Numbered from the stretch's first letter, positions 38,183 to 47,671 are shown. The stretch: 64,000 nucleotides of DNA from Paucibacter sp. PLA-PC-4 (GCF_026241155.1 NZ_JAPFGP010000019.1:1-64000), one strand, 5' to 3'. Program-made: numbers and translations. Notes: a model not told the origin generated them from the sequence alone.

Positions 38183-39220
38183 TTAGCTTCGCTTGAAAAC
38201 GCGATACCTTGGCTGGCCGTCCGGCGTTCGCAGCGCCTGCGATTCTTCCAAGATTCGCGCCAGTGGGGTTGCAATGATCAGCCGATCCTCCGCACGTGCT
38301 CGGCACGCCTTCATCTGCTCGCTCAAGGTGGCCTTCGCACGACCAAAGTGTCGCGCCACCGACGCCGCTGAGCACAGCCGATGGCTGGCGGCCAGGCAGG
38401 CGACCAATGCCCGCCCCCTGACGGCCACCATGCTGTGGCCCTTGTGCAAGTCGATGCTGTGGCTGGGATGAATCTTCGCGATCACCCATTGCTCCAGGAC
38501 CCTGAGGGCGTCATCGATTCGCAAGCTGCCGCCGGCCACAATCAAAGTGGCCGCGAAGGCATCCAGCGGTTTGGAGACGGCCTTGGCCGGCTCAGATCCG
38601 ACATGGGTCACTGGCAACTCGAGCCCGCGCATGAGCTCCCAGACCCGCCACTCCTCTTCCGTAGGCGGCCGACGAATACAGCGCCGGATCGCATCGCGGG
38701 CCTCTAGCTTGGACTCCCCAAAAACTGAGCGCAGCGGTCGTGCGTCGAATCCTTCGCCAGGCTTGGAGCCCATGAGGATTCGAAGCGCCGCGTGGGGGTA
38801 GTGTGCGGCGACCTTGCACTGCATCCGCCTCACCGGCCGCCACGCCAACATGCGCAGCTCGCTGCGTAGCGCAGCCTCAGACTCGATGAGCTCCATATGG
38901 CAAGGCCCCGCGAGTACTGGTCCACGCAGGGTCTGCGCTTCACGCACCCAGCGCGACACGACGTGCGTGAAGGAGCGCATGATGTTGGCGACCGACTCGC
39001 CAGCGTCGATACGCGCAATGGCATGGATCTCCGATGGCAGCAGCAAAAAGTACAGCAGCTGCCTGCCAGGGGCTTGATGAGCGCGAAGCAGCCGCTCTCG
39101 GATTTTCACGATCAAACGCTTGTTCGCAAGAAAGTCCCGGCCAGGTGTGGCCTGCCAACTCAGACTCCAAGTCGTCGCATGGGCGCTAGGCACCCCCTCC
39201 AGTGATTTCTTGACTCCCAT
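38183..39220 (-). CDS. RAYT-like protein with degenerate Y1-transposase core and HTH C-terminus
   Basis: 345 residues. Residues about 55-145 follow the REP-associated tyrosine transposase layout (LLLPSEIHAIA, then RGPVLAGPCHMELIESEAALRSELRMLAWRPVRRMQC and AHYPHAAL), but the catalytic HUH motif reads IHA and the active-site tyrosine position is LRMLAW, so it should be inactive. The C-terminus (SAASVARHFGRAKATLSEQM) resembles a DnaA-type helix-turn-helix. This suggests a domesticated DNA-binding protein. It is divergent from the lasso operon and lies next to the H-NS-like gene. Confidence 0.6.
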   Translation of the reverse strand: MGVKKSLEGVPSAHATTWSLSWQATPGRDFLANKRLIVKIRERLLRAHQAPGRQLLYFLLLPSEIHAIARIDAGESVANIMRSFTHVVSRWVREAQTLRGPVLAGPCHMELIESEAALRSELRMLAWRPVRRMQCKVAAHYPHAALRILMGSKPGEGFDARPLRSVFGESKLEARDAIRRCIRRPPTEEEWRVWELMRGLELPVTHVGSEPAKAVSKPLDAFAATLIVAGGSLRIDDALRVLEQWVIAKIHPSHSIDLHKGHSMVAVRGRALVACLAASHRLCSAASVARHFGRAKATLSEQMKACRARAEDRLIIATPLARILEESQALRTPDGQPRYRVFKRS

Positions 39221-39530
39221 GCATATATGACGATTTGGCGAGCCAATCCCTCATCAGATTTGTACCTAGCCATCGCCAGATCGGCGTTCTGATCCAGAAC
39301 ATCCGCCTGTGACGCAGGCAACCGAACAAGTACAGCAGGCTTGCCGATTCCAGCCACCCCGGAATCGATCGACAGTCACCCTGCGTCAGCGCCGACAGGC
39401 GGCAGCCGAACGGCCCATGTCATGCCAGCCCAAGCCTCGACGCGGCCTGAAGCTTGAACTAACTTCAAGTCGCCTGATGGCAATTCGGCCAAAGGGCATC
39501 GGTCTTTACTTCTACTTGAAGGAGTTCTCC
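39221..39530. other. Divergent control region between RAYT-like gene and lasso operon
   Basis: About 310 bases without a gene. It must hold the promoter of the lasso operon. AAGGAG at 39519-39524 is the ribosome site of the precursor gene, 6 bases before its ATG. No -35/-10 pair stands out, which would fit a promoter read by an alternative sigma factor, but this is only inference. Confidence 0.5.
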
Positions 39531-39665
39531 ATGAACGAGCAATCCAATGCGGCACTGGAGCCGCAAGTCGTCGACCTCGGCGATGCGAAGACGCTGACCA
39601 AGGGCTTCCCAGATTTCCTCTACGCCGAGGAAGACCCGACAGTCCAAGGGCGCGTGGAGACCTGA
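39531..39665 (+). CDS. Lasso peptide precursor
   Basis: 44 residues. Leader 1-24 (MNEQSNAALEPQVVDLGDAKTLTK) has the proteobacterial precursor pattern: Pro11, DLGDAK and Thr at the penultimate position (Thr23). The predicted core is residues 25-44, GFPDFLYAEE-DPTVQGRVET: Gly1 would form an isopeptide bond with Glu9, giving a nine-residue ring and an 11-residue tail. Tyr7, Arg17 and the acidic Glu10, Asp11 and Glu19 are available as polar positions. A strong AAGGAG ribosome site lies 6 bases upstream. Genes for maturation follow directly. The ring residue is inferred; Glu10 is the next best choice but would make an atypical ring. Confidence 0.88.
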   Translation: MNEQSNAALEPQVVDLGDAKTLTKGFPDFLYAEEDPTVQGRVET

Positions 39666-39715
39666 AGTTGCTAGGCCCGCCTCGCGATCCGCGGGGTGTG
39701 CCTTGCACCGTAAAT

Positions 39716-39741
39716 GCCGCTGCGGGACCTTCCGCAGCGGC
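39716..39741 (+). promoter_or_regulatory. Hairpin between lasso precursor and B gene
   Basis: GCCGCTGCGG (39716-39725) and CCGCAGCGGC (39732-39741) form a perfect 10-bp stem with a 6-base loop, with no T-run. Such hairpins often follow the precursor gene in lasso operons and raise precursor transcript relative to the enzymes, by stabilising the mRNA or partly ending transcription. Confidence 0.65.
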
Positions 39742-39774
39742 AACTCATGGACCGCGCACTCGGACGACAGACGG

Positions 39775-40500
39775 ATGTCACACGCCATTCACCGAGATCG
39801 ACTCAGCCTCGCACCGCACGTGCGTGCCTGCGATTGCGAGAGCGGTGTCGTCTTGCTCGACCTGAAGCACGGCCGCTACCTGGGCGTCAGCAACGCCGTT
39901 TCGACATCACTGTTTGGCCACATCGAAGGGTGGCCGGCGCCAAGCGAGCCGGCCGAAGCGGCGGCGGCGCAAGACACACAACGTGCCGCCCTGCAAAGCC
40001 TCGTCGCCCAAGGGCTGCTGACCGAGGCTCAGGTAGCGCCAATGTCGACGAACGCCCTGGAGATGGCAGGCGCCTCGATCCACGAGGGGCCGCCAGCGGC
40101 GTCTGGCTTCCCCAGTATGCGACGTTCATTGCAGTTCGCCAGCAGTGTTGCCTTGGCTGGCTGGTGTTTGCGGTTTTGCTCCCTGCAGACCATCGCGCGC
40201 TCGATCACCGCGCACCGCGAACGGCTGTGCACGCCAGGGTCGGAATCGCTGGAGGCCATGAGGCCGGCCTTGCTCGCCTACGAAACGCTGCGACCCTTTG
40301 TCTTCACAGCTCGCGAGAAGTGCCTGCTGGATTCGCTGGCGCTCGTCATGTTTCTTGCCAAGGACGGATTGCTGCCGCGCTGGGTCATCGGGGTCAGGAC
40401 CGGTCCATTCGGTGCGCACTCATGGGTGCAGTGCGGCACTACCGTTTTGAACGACCAGCACGAGTACGTGCGTCAGTTCCGCCCGATATTGGTTGTCTAA
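39775..40500 (+). CDS. Lasso peptide B protein: fused RRE and leader peptidase
   Basis: 241 residues. The first ~85 residues are a PqqD-like recognition element (APHVRACDCESGVVLLDLKHGRYLGVSNAVS) that binds the leader. The rest is a transglutaminase-like cysteine protease with Cys183 (AREKCLLDSLAL), His215 (FGAHSWVQ) and Asp227 (VLNDQ), which cuts after the Thr-Lys of the leader. In many clusters these are separate B1 and B2 proteins; here they are fused. The ATG at 39775 begins the RRE; an in-frame start further up would include the hairpin. Needed with C for maturation in the cytoplasm. Confidence 0.9.
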   Translation: MSHAIHRDRLSLAPHVRACDCESGVVLLDLKHGRYLGVSNAVSTSLFGHIEGWPAPSEPAEAAAAQDTQRAALQSLVAQGLLTEAQVAPMSTNALEMAGASIHEGPPAASGFPSMRRSLQFASSVALAGWCLRFCSLQTIARSITAHRERLCTPGSESLEAMRPALLAYETLRPFVFTAREKCLLDSLALVMFLAKDGLLPRWVIGVRTGPFGAHSWVQCGTTVLNDQHEYVRQFRPILVV

Positions 40501-40518
40501 CCCCGCAACGTCGCCACC

Positions 40519-42312
40519 ATGTTCAGGTACATCGCGCTTGCCTGGAGCGAATCGCAGACCCACAGCGCAGCTGTCGCTCAAAAGCTCAGTCTTGCCTGGC
40601 AGCACAAGCCCGCCTGGCAGGCTGCGCTGGTCCGACCCGGCCTTCATGTGTTCGCCACAGGGGCGAGTCGGGGCATCAATGAAGTCTGGCCGCTGCAAGA
40701 CGGTGCGGGCGTCGTGCTCGGCAAACTGTTTAGCCGCGCTGACTTCGATTCGACGCCAGCGCCAAGCGCCGACATCAGCAGCCTGAGTGCAGCCCGCATT
40801 CTCCAGAACCAGGGCCGCACCCTCGTGGACAAGTTCTGGGGGCGCTATATCGCATTTGTTCTGGATGCCTCCAACGCCCCCCTGGTCATGCGAGATCCGA
40901 GCGGATCGCTGCCCTGCTTCAAGCTTCGACATCAGGGCGTCTGGATCGTCTTCTCCTGGCTTGAGGACGTCTTGCAAATGCTTGGCCCCTCAGAACACCC
41001 GGTCGTCAACTGGGAGGTCCTGAGGGCGCAGATCGTGCGCGGGCCGCTGGGCGGTCGTGAGACAGCACTGGCCGAGATCTCGCAGGTCCTTCCCGGTGAG
41101 ATTCTCGATCTCCATGCCGATCACCCCACCCTGCTGTGGAGCGCAGTGGATGTCGCCGCTCAGCCGGCGAACTACGACCTAGCGCAGGCGACCCAGCTAC
41201 TGGGTCATGCGGTACGCTCGTGCACGCGCGCGTGGGCATCGTGCTACGACAGGGTGCTGCTTCGCTTGTCCGGCGGGGTCGACTCGTCAATCCTGCTGAG
41301 TTGCCTTGCGCCTGAGTGCACGCTCGCCGATGTGGTTTGCGTCAACTACCACTCGCCGGGCGCGGACAGCGATGAACGCGACTACGCATTGATGACGGCG
41401 GGGCGGGTCGGGCGCGACCTGCTGATGCGCGAGCGTGAGCTGGGTTTTCGGGTCGAGCGCGTCATGCAGATTGCCCGCATGCCCAACCCGGTTCCCTATG
41501 TGGGTTGCATGAACACGGCCACGGACGCCAAACTGGCATCGGCCTACCACGCGGGCGCCATGTTCACCGGCGCGGGCGGCGACGCGCTGTTCTACGAGCT
41601 GCCCCGCTCGTGGCCGGCTGCAGACTACCTGCACGACAAGGGATTGGATGCCGGGTTTGCAGGCGCCGTACTCGACGCCGCCCGGCTCGGAAAACTCTCC
41701 GTCTGGCGCACCCTCGCGCTCGCCCTGCGGGAGCGAGTCCGCCCGAAGCTGTCATCGCGGCTGCCGGCAAGACCACACCCCTTTCTGAGACACGATTGCA
41801 CATCGGCAGCATGGGCTGAACGGCGCTTCATGCATCCGGCACTCTCCGGGGGAGCACGGCTGCCGATCGGCAAGTCCGTGCAGACCGTGGCGCTGATGCA
41901 TCCGATCGGCTACTACGACCCGTTCGAACAGGCAGCGGCGCCCGAGCTGGTCCATCCGCTGTTCTCGCAACCGCTGGTGGAGCTGTGTCTTCAACTGCCG
42001 ACCTATGTGCTGGCGCATGGCGGGCGAGGTCGCGCCCTCGCGCGAAACGCCTTTGCAGCAGATCTGCCCCCGCAGGTCGCCAACCGCCGCTCCAAAGGGG
42101 GCATGGAGGAACACATCACGGCGGTGCTGCACGCCAACATGGATTTCGTGCGAGGACTGCTGCTCGAAGGTGAGCTTAGTCGCCGCGGCATGCTTGATCG
42201 ACCCAAGGTGGAGCAACTGCTGTCCGGCAGACCGACAACGCTGCCTTGCACGCCCAGCCAGATCCACGGCCTGGTCGCCGTCGAAGCCTGGCTCTCCCGC
42301 TGGACTCGCTAG
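40519..42312 (+). CDS. Lasso cyclase (asparagine synthetase-like C protein)
   Basis: 597 residues. The N-terminal glutaminase-like domain has no catalytic Cys2 (starts MFRY), as in lasso cyclases that do not use glutamine; it keeps GRYIAFVLDA and MRDPSGSLPCF. The synthetase half has the ATP pyrophosphatase loop LSGGVDSS (250-257) and FTGAGGDALFYE. It adenylates the ring Glu side chain and joins it to the core Gly. It begins 18 bases after the B gene. Confidence 0.93.
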   Translation: MFRYIALAWSESQTHSAAVAQKLSLAWQHKPAWQAALVRPGLHVFATGASRGINEVWPLQDGAGVVLGKLFSRADFDSTPAPSADISSLSAARILQNQGRTLVDKFWGRYIAFVLDASNAPLVMRDPSGSLPCFKLRHQGVWIVFSWLEDVLQMLGPSEHPVVNWEVLRAQIVRGPLGGRETALAEISQVLPGEILDLHADHPTLLWSAVDVAAQPANYDLAQATQLLGHAVRSCTRAWASCYDRVLLRLSGGVDSSILLSCLAPECTLADVVCVNYHSPGADSDERDYALMTAGRVGRDLLMRERELGFRVERVMQIARMPNPVPYVGCMNTATDAKLASAYHAGAMFTGAGGDALFYELPRSWPAADYLHDKGLDAGFAGAVLDAARLGKLSVWRTLALALRERVRPKLSSRLPARPHPFLRHDCTSAAWAERRFMHPALSGGARLPIGKSVQTVALMHPIGYYDPFEQAAAPELVHPLFSQPLVELCLQLPTYVLAHGGRGRALARNAFAADLPPQVANRRSKGGMEEHITAVLHANMDFVRGLLLEGELSRRGMLDRPKVEQLLSGRPTTLPCTPSQIHGLVAVEAWLSRWTR

Positions 42313-42314
42313 CT

Positions 42315-44177
42315 GTGGCACCGCCGCCGGCCCAGATCGAGACCCCGTCGCTCGGCGAGTTCCGCGCGGCCGTCAGGCTGCTGTTCGAAGGCCTGGATCA
42401 AAGCATGGTCCGGCGCATCGCGGCCGCCAATGCGCTGGCTCTGGCGGGCGGCGCGCTTGCCGGACTGGCGCCCGTCGCACTCAAGCAGATGATCGATGCG
42501 GCCAGCAGCGCCGGCAGCGCGCTTGAACCCTACCCGTCCATCGCGGGCTTCGGTATCGCCTACCTGGGCTGTCTGGGCATCAGCCGCCTCATCACCGAGA
42601 CTCGACCCCTGCTGATTGGCACGGTGGAGCAAGGTCTTTATGCGAGGCTGCGCCTGCGCTACTTCAAGCACCTGCTTGATTTGCCATTGAGCTTTCATCT
42701 GGCCCGGCGCGCCGGCGCGCTCAATCACAGCCTGCTGCAGGCGGTGTCCGGCTATCAGATCATCCTGTTCAGCCTCGTCAATGGTCTGGTTCCGGTGCTG
42801 GTCGAAGGTGTGACCGTCGGACTCGTGCTGATCTCCCTGGGTCTGCCAGCATTGACGGCAAGCTTCGCAATGACAGCGCTGGCGCTCTCGGTCGCGATCA
42901 GCCCGCGCATGGGCAGGCTGCGCGCCGATGCGCGTGCCGTTTCCCGGGCGACCATCGACGCGCACTCGCATCTGGCCGACAGCCTGACCAACTATGAGCC
43001 CATCAAGTGCTTCGGTGCGGAGCCTCGAACCCTCGATCGCTTCGCCCAGCTCTCCCGCAGCATCGAATCATGCTGGCGGCAGCTGCAGCGCACCCGCCTG
43101 GCAATCGGCCTCACGGTGACGCTGATCTTCACGCTGAGCGTGGCCGCGTCCCTGGCGATCTCCATCCACGCGGTATCGCAAGGGGCGCTCACCGTTGGCG
43201 GCTTTGTCCTGGCAAACCTCTACATGCTGCAGATCATTCGACCGATGGAGATGCTGAGCAGCGCGGTACGCGACGTGTCTCAAGGTCTCGCCTTCGTCCG
43301 CCCGCTGATCGAGATACTTCAAGCGCCGGTCGATGAAGCCAAACAGAGGCTGCCCGCAAACATCCACACCGGCGCAGGCCCGGTCGAGAGTGACGCGACC
43401 GACACCGACACCGACACCGACACCAAGTACCAGGCCGCAGCCGTGAGCTTCCGAGGCGTTCAGCTGGCGTTCGACGCGGGGCCACCCGTGTTGGACGGCT
43501 TGAATCTGGAGGTGCCGGCGGGCAGAGCCATGGCCATCGTCGGCGCCAGCGGCTGCGGCAAATCTTCCCTGGTGCGACTACTGCTGCGCCTTCTAGAACC
43601 CGACGCCGGCAGCATCGCCATCAACGGCATTCTGATCGACACCCTTGCGGTCACCAGGCTCCGATCAATGATTGCCGTGGTACCGCAGGACCTCGTACTC
43701 TTCAACGACACCATCTCGGCAAACATCGGCCTCGGCCGGGACAGCGCGTCGCCCTCCGACATTGAAGAGGCCGCGCGGCTGGCCGGCCTGCACAGCTTCA
43801 TTGCCGCCCTCCCCGGCGGCTACGACACGGCCATCGGCGAGCGAGGGCTCAAACTATCGGGAGGTGAACGCCAGCGAATTGCCATCGCACGTGCGATTTT
43901 GAAGAATCCACTCGTGTACGTCTTCGACGAGGCCACCTCGATGCTCGACGGCCCGACAGAACGGGCCATCTTGCAGAACATCAAGCAGATCTCAAGCGGA
44001 CGCACCACGCTCACGATTGCCCATCGGCTCTCAGCGATCCAGCATGCGGACGAGATCGCCGTCCTGGCGGACGGAAAGATCGTCGAGCGAGGCAGCCACA
44101 CACACCTGCTCGGGCATGGCGGCGTCTATGCCGCCATGTGGCGGGAGCATCAAGCAGCCCAAAGCATCACACCCTGA
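42315..44177 (+). CDS. Lasso peptide ABC exporter (D protein)
   Basis: 620 residues: an N-terminal six-span membrane domain (about 25-310) and a nucleotide-binding domain with Walker A GASGCGKSS (410-418), signature LSGGERQR (514-521) and Walker B VYVFDEATS (Asp538, Glu539). It should export and give immunity to the lasso peptide. A GTG at 42315, 2 bases after the cyclase stop, is the likely start; a TTG 69 bases upstream in frame is less likely. The linker between the halves carries four perfect GACACC repeats (encoding DTDTDTDT). Confidence 0.9.
   Translation: MAPPPAQIETPSLGEFRAAVRLLFEGLDQSMVRRIAAANALALAGGALAGLAPVALKQMIDAASSAGSALEPYPSIAGFGIAYLGCLGISRLITETRPLLIGTVEQGLYARLRLRYFKHLLDLPLSFHLARRAGALNHSLLQAVSGYQIILFSLVNGLVPVLVEGVTVGLVLISLGLPALTASFAMTALALSVAISPRMGRLRADARAVSRATIDAHSHLADSLTNYEPIKCFGAEPRTLDRFAQLSRSIESCWRQLQRTRLAIGLTVTLIFTLSVAASLAISIHAVSQGALTVGGFVLANLYMLQIIRPMEMLSSAVRDVSQGLAFVRPLIEILQAPVDEAKQRLPANIHTGAGPVESDATDTDTDTDTKYQAAAVSFRGVQLAFDAGPPVLDGLNLEVPAGRAMAIVGASGCGKSSLVRLLLRLLEPDAGSIAINGILIDTLAVTRLRSMIAVVPQDLVLFNDTISANIGLGRDSASPSDIEEAARLAGLHSFIAALPGGYDTAIGERGLKLSGGERQRIAIARAILKNPLVYVFDEATSMLDGPTERAILQNIKQISSGRTTLTIAHRLSAIQHADEIAVLADGKIVERGSHTHLLGHGGVYAAMWREHQAAQSITP
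43401..43424 (+). repeat. Hexanucleotide tandem repeat (GACACC)x4
   Basis: Four perfect copies of GACACC encode alternating Asp-Thr in the linker between the membrane and ATPase parts of the lasso exporter. Copy number can change by slippage without shifting the frame, altering only linker length. Confidence 0.85.
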
Positions 44178-44208
44178 GCCGGTGCCCATCGTGCGGCCTG
44201 CTGCGGTG

Positions 44209-44496
44209 CTATTGCGGCCCCCTCCAAGACGAGCTGGCATGCCGCAACAAAGTGCCTTCCTGATTCCGAATGCGCCCCTGCACGGCAGCTCGCTCGTCAC
44301 CGATGGACTTCATCACTTCGTCGCGTGCCAACTCATGGCGGACGAAGACGACGTCGAGGTCCACCGACAGGCGCGGCATGTCCTGAGCGAAGAGCTTGAG
44401 CGCAGTGCCGCCCTTCACAACGAATGCCGGGGCCTCGAAGACTGCGGACGCGACCTCCGGCAAGAGCTGGACCCTGCACATGGAAGCTTCGTTCAT
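44209..44496 (-). pseudogene. AbiEii-type nucleotidyltransferase toxin, truncated
   Basis: The N-terminus is clear AbiEii: ASAVFEAPAFVVKGGTALKLF and QDMPRLSVDLDVVFVRHELARDEV, with the GGTALK and SVDLDVVF nucleotidyltransferase motifs. The frame ends after about 95 residues, whereas full AbiEii toxins have about 300, so the C-terminal part is deleted next to the lasso exporter stop. The ATG at 44494-44496 gives the family-like start. It follows the AbiEi antitoxin remnant in normal order. Confidence 0.75.
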
Positions 44497-44594
44497 CCGG
44501 GTCGCTTCAGATTGAGGCGCTCGCCGGTCTTTGTGGCCGATACCCATCTGCCACTTGAGCCCATTCTTTCACTGTGCCTGCAGGCCATGTGTGC

Positions 44595-45176
44595 CTAGGC
44601 AAGCTTCAGCTCCTCGGCCATGAGATGCACTAGGCGACCCACCTTGATTCGCAGCAGATGGGCCAGCAGTTCTTCAGCAACAGGCAGGCACAGGGACCGC
44701 GCCCCCTCGACCAGGTGCCTGGCCTCCGCAAGCTCCTGTCCTTTGCCAACATCACTCAGCAGCTCAAGCAATGCCCGTTCCGGTGGGGACACCAGGACAT
44801 CGGCGCGTCCAGGGGGCAAAGGTGCAAGCCCGGTGACTGCAGGCAGGCTTGCATCGAAGAGGTGTGTGGCCTGCTCTTGAGCCGGGAATACCGCTGTGAA
44901 CCAGGCGGCCAGGTCCCGGGCATGTCTCCCAAGAGGTTCAGCCACTCCTTGAAAGCGATGTCGTGCCTCACCCCTCGCCATACCCGTGCCGTCTTGCCCG
45001 CCACATTTGCCCGCCACATGCAGTCCCGGGACCCACTCGGCCAAGCGAACCAGGCTGGCCTCGCGATTGCGTTCGTCGCCGGGAAGCAGGCAAGTGACCT
45101 GACCCAACCGTCTCAGCCCCTCCTTCTGGGGAGCCTCGCTACTTGCTTGGCACCGAGGCCCCGTCCCTGCAACCAA
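44595..45176 (-). pseudogene. AbiEi-type antitoxin with two frameshifts
   Basis: Three pieces in two frames rebuild one AbiEi protein. Piece 1: LRRLGQVTCLLPGDERNREA to VPGLHVAGK. Piece 2, other frame, about 44910-45000: TARVWRGVRHDIAFKEWLNLLGDM. Piece 3, back in the first frame: WFTAVFPAQEQATHLFDASLPAV and VLVSPPERALLELLSDVGKG to MAEELKLA. Two compensating indels therefore break it, and the N-terminal helix-turn-helix is incomplete. With the truncated AbiEii downstream it is the relic of a type IV toxin-antitoxin (AbiE) pair between the two arms of the lasso cluster. Confidence 0.75.
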
Positions 45177-45209
45177 GTCGTTGCCAAGGAGGGGCCTCGC
45201 GACAGGGCC

Positions 45210-47624
45210 CTAGTCTGGAACCGCGACTCGAGCGCACTTCGGCACAGCATCGGTCGCCTGCTTCAACGTCACCATCTGGTCCCAGCGCGCGTACTGTTCC
45301 TTCAAGCTCTCGGCCGTCTCTGCGGGGATGAGCAGTTCGGAGCGCCGCTCCCCCTTCAACCAGAAGCGGTACCAGTCGACGTTGCCCTGCAGCGAGATCA
45401 TCCGTTCGCTGGGCCGCGCCAAGGCGTGGGCGCCTTCCGGGAACTTGATCAGCTCAACGGGTCGGTACTGACGCCGCAGCAGCGCGTAGATGTCCCAGTT
45501 GTTCTTCACTTCGGCGCCGTAGGACTCGATCCGCAGCGCGGCCCGGATGCAGTCGGTGTGCAAGGAGGGATCGTTGCGGAACCAGCGCTCCTTGGATTCG
45601 CCAAACGGCCCGCCCTGATTTGCGCGTTCCTTGATCGCCTGGATCCCATCGGACATTGCATAGGTGATCGTCATCGAGTACAGCGTATTGGAGTCGCCGT
45701 CCATCATCGTCGCCGCGCGGATCGGAACATCGGTGAAGGTCACCAGATTGAGCACCCGCACGCCGGTGGCGCTCCAACCCAGAATGCCGACCCGCTCCCG
45801 GTCCACGAGGCCCTCGGCGACCAGCGCTTCGATGGCCGCGCGCACGCCATCCCCGAAGGCCTTGATGGACTCGTGCTCATCCTTGGGCAAGCCGCTGGAG
45901 GCCCGCCACGGGAGCGCCAGCACCAGCAGGCCCTCTCGCAGGAACGCGCGGCCGGCAAAACCGCTGGTGAAGCCGTCGTAGATGTTCGATCCGTCACGAT
46001 AGAACCGGGTCGGCGAGAATCCATAGCTCTGGATCACCAGCGGATACTTGCGGCGGGGCTTGAAATCGGCTGGCACCATCAGGCCACCGTCCCAGCGCCT
46101 GCCCTTCGCGTCGGTCCAGCTGTAAGCCTTCATCGTGCCCCACTGCGCTGAGAACTGTGGGTTCAGGGCCGTCAGACGCACCTCCTGGCCGGCCGGTCCC
46201 TTCGCGACGATGTCAGGGGGCAGGTTCAAGGCTTGCCGCACAAGCGGGCGCCAGGACTTGGGCGCGTCGACGCGCTGGCCCACATCCGACTCACCGCCGA
46301 TGACTTCCTGCCAGCCGAGCTGGGCGTCACGCCTGAACACACGTCGGTTCTCGCCGTCAATCGCAATGAACTCACCCTTGGCGCCCGCCACGGCGTGCGC
46401 GGTCTCCAGGCGCTGCTTGAGCACGGCGATGGGCTTCCAATCGCCGGTCTCCGGCCAGTACTCGATGATGTGCGAAGCCGCCGCTTGATCGCTACCGCCC
46501 CCCTCCCGAAGGGGCAGATAGGTCCCTGCGATGACCACCGACCGGCCGCCGTCCATCCACAGCCGGTCGGTGCGCTGCTGATTGCCCCCACGCGAGTCGT
46601 CCGGCGCGTCGATCACCGCGCGTTCGTGTCCGTCCGTGAGCCGGTAGACCATCATCTGCCGCGAGACATAGCCCGTCGGGCGGGAGTAATAGCCCAGGGG
46701 ATCCTGTACCAAGGACGGGCTGGCCTCTTTGAAGGCGTCGGCCACCAGCGGGTACTGCCGGGCCCAAGCAAGCTGGCGATCCGGCCGGTACGTCGGCAGC
46801 AGCAACCAACGGCCATCGGGCGAAATGCTGGCCCTCGGTGTCCCATAGCTGCTTTCCAAGAACGCGGCGCCGAGTGCTCGCGCCGGTGTGCGGGAGCCTG
46901 CTTCCGCCAGGTAGAACTGGTAGCGCCTGATTTGCGAGTCGAAATCATCCGGCTGCCCATGAACGCTCCAGAATGACTTCGCGCCGGCGACGACGCTGCG
47001 GGCGCCCGGCGCAATGGCCGGATTGGGCACGTGCGTCAGGTAGACCACGCGGCGCAGATCATCCGGCACATCGAAGGCCACGACGCCCAGCGGCGCATAG
47101 GTCAGCTGGGTCACCCGTCGGGTCTGCACATCGACCCGGTAGACCTGATACGGCTCGTCATTCATGCGCGCGCGGAACACGATGGTCCGATTACCCACCC
47201 AGCGGGCATCGCGCAAGGAAGGGGTTGCGTCGGCACGGTCGTGTGCAGCCTCCACCGTCAGCAGGCGAATCGGCGACGGTGCTGCAGGCATCGCCTCCAA
47301 GGACGCAAGCCGCGCAGGGCTCACGTCCATCAGCAGGATCTCGAAGCGGTTTCTGTCGCTCGCCACATCCGCCTTGCGCGTGACGATGAACAGCTGCTCG
47401 CCATCCGGTGAGATCTGCGTCTGCAGAGTATCGTCGTCGAGCTTGACCGGCTGGATGATCCGGGTGAACTCAATCACCTCCTTGACCGACGGGCCGACGC
47501 CTGCCATCGCGGGAGCGCCGAGTCCTGCAGCGAACACCAGCACAAGTGCAGACCAGAGCACCACCAGAGAAGCGAGCCCGATCCGGGGCGCAAGAGATAT
47601 GTCTAAGGAAAATTGAGGCAGCAT
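45210..47624 (-). CDS. Lasso peptide isopeptidase (S9 prolyl-oligopeptidase family)
   Basis: 804 residues. A signal-anchor-like N-terminus (about 12-42) suggests export to the periplasm. A beta-propeller (about 60-480) precedes an alpha/beta hydrolase: nucleophile Ser618 in GWSATG, Asp711 in NNWDIYALLR, His733 in EGAHALARP. Enzymes of this type (AtxE family) open the macrolactam ring of a lasso peptide after import, releasing a linear peptide. Coding on the minus strand, it converges on the biosynthetic genes. It starts 48 bases after the terminator of the TonB gene, so it may have its own promoter or rely on read-through. Confidence 0.9.
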   Translation of the reverse strand: MLPQFSLDISLAPRIGLASLVVLWSALVLVFAAGLGAPAMAGVGPSVKEVIEFTRIIQPVKLDDDTLQTQISPDGEQLFIVTRKADVASDRNRFEILLMDVSPARLASLEAMPAAPSPIRLLTVEAAHDRADATPSLRDARWVGNRTIVFRARMNDEPYQVYRVDVQTRRVTQLTYAPLGVVAFDVPDDLRRVVYLTHVPNPAIAPGARSVVAGAKSFWSVHGQPDDFDSQIRRYQFYLAEAGSRTPARALGAAFLESSYGTPRASISPDGRWLLLPTYRPDRQLAWARQYPLVADAFKEASPSLVQDPLGYYSRPTGYVSRQMMVYRLTDGHERAVIDAPDDSRGGNQQRTDRLWMDGGRSVVIAGTYLPLREGGGSDQAAASHIIEYWPETGDWKPIAVLKQRLETAHAVAGAKGEFIAIDGENRRVFRRDAQLGWQEVIGGESDVGQRVDAPKSWRPLVRQALNLPPDIVAKGPAGQEVRLTALNPQFSAQWGTMKAYSWTDAKGRRWDGGLMVPADFKPRRKYPLVIQSYGFSPTRFYRDGSNIYDGFTSGFAGRAFLREGLLVLALPWRASSGLPKDEHESIKAFGDGVRAAIEALVAEGLVDRERVGILGWSATGVRVLNLVTFTDVPIRAATMMDGDSNTLYSMTITYAMSDGIQAIKERANQGGPFGESKERWFRNDPSLHTDCIRAALRIESYGAEVKNNWDIYALLRRQYRPVELIKFPEGAHALARPSERMISLQGNVDWYRFWLKGERRSELLIPAETAESLKEQYARWDQMVTLKQATDAVPKCARVAVPD

Positions 47625-47671
47625 GGCGCAATCTCGGCGCGTGGCCGGAGTAAAGAAGTTGAGGGAGGGAG

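Noticed and set aside
44756-45019. Separate small gene starting MWRANVAGK
   Set aside because: It is the middle piece of the AbiEi pseudogene, displaced by two frameshifts.
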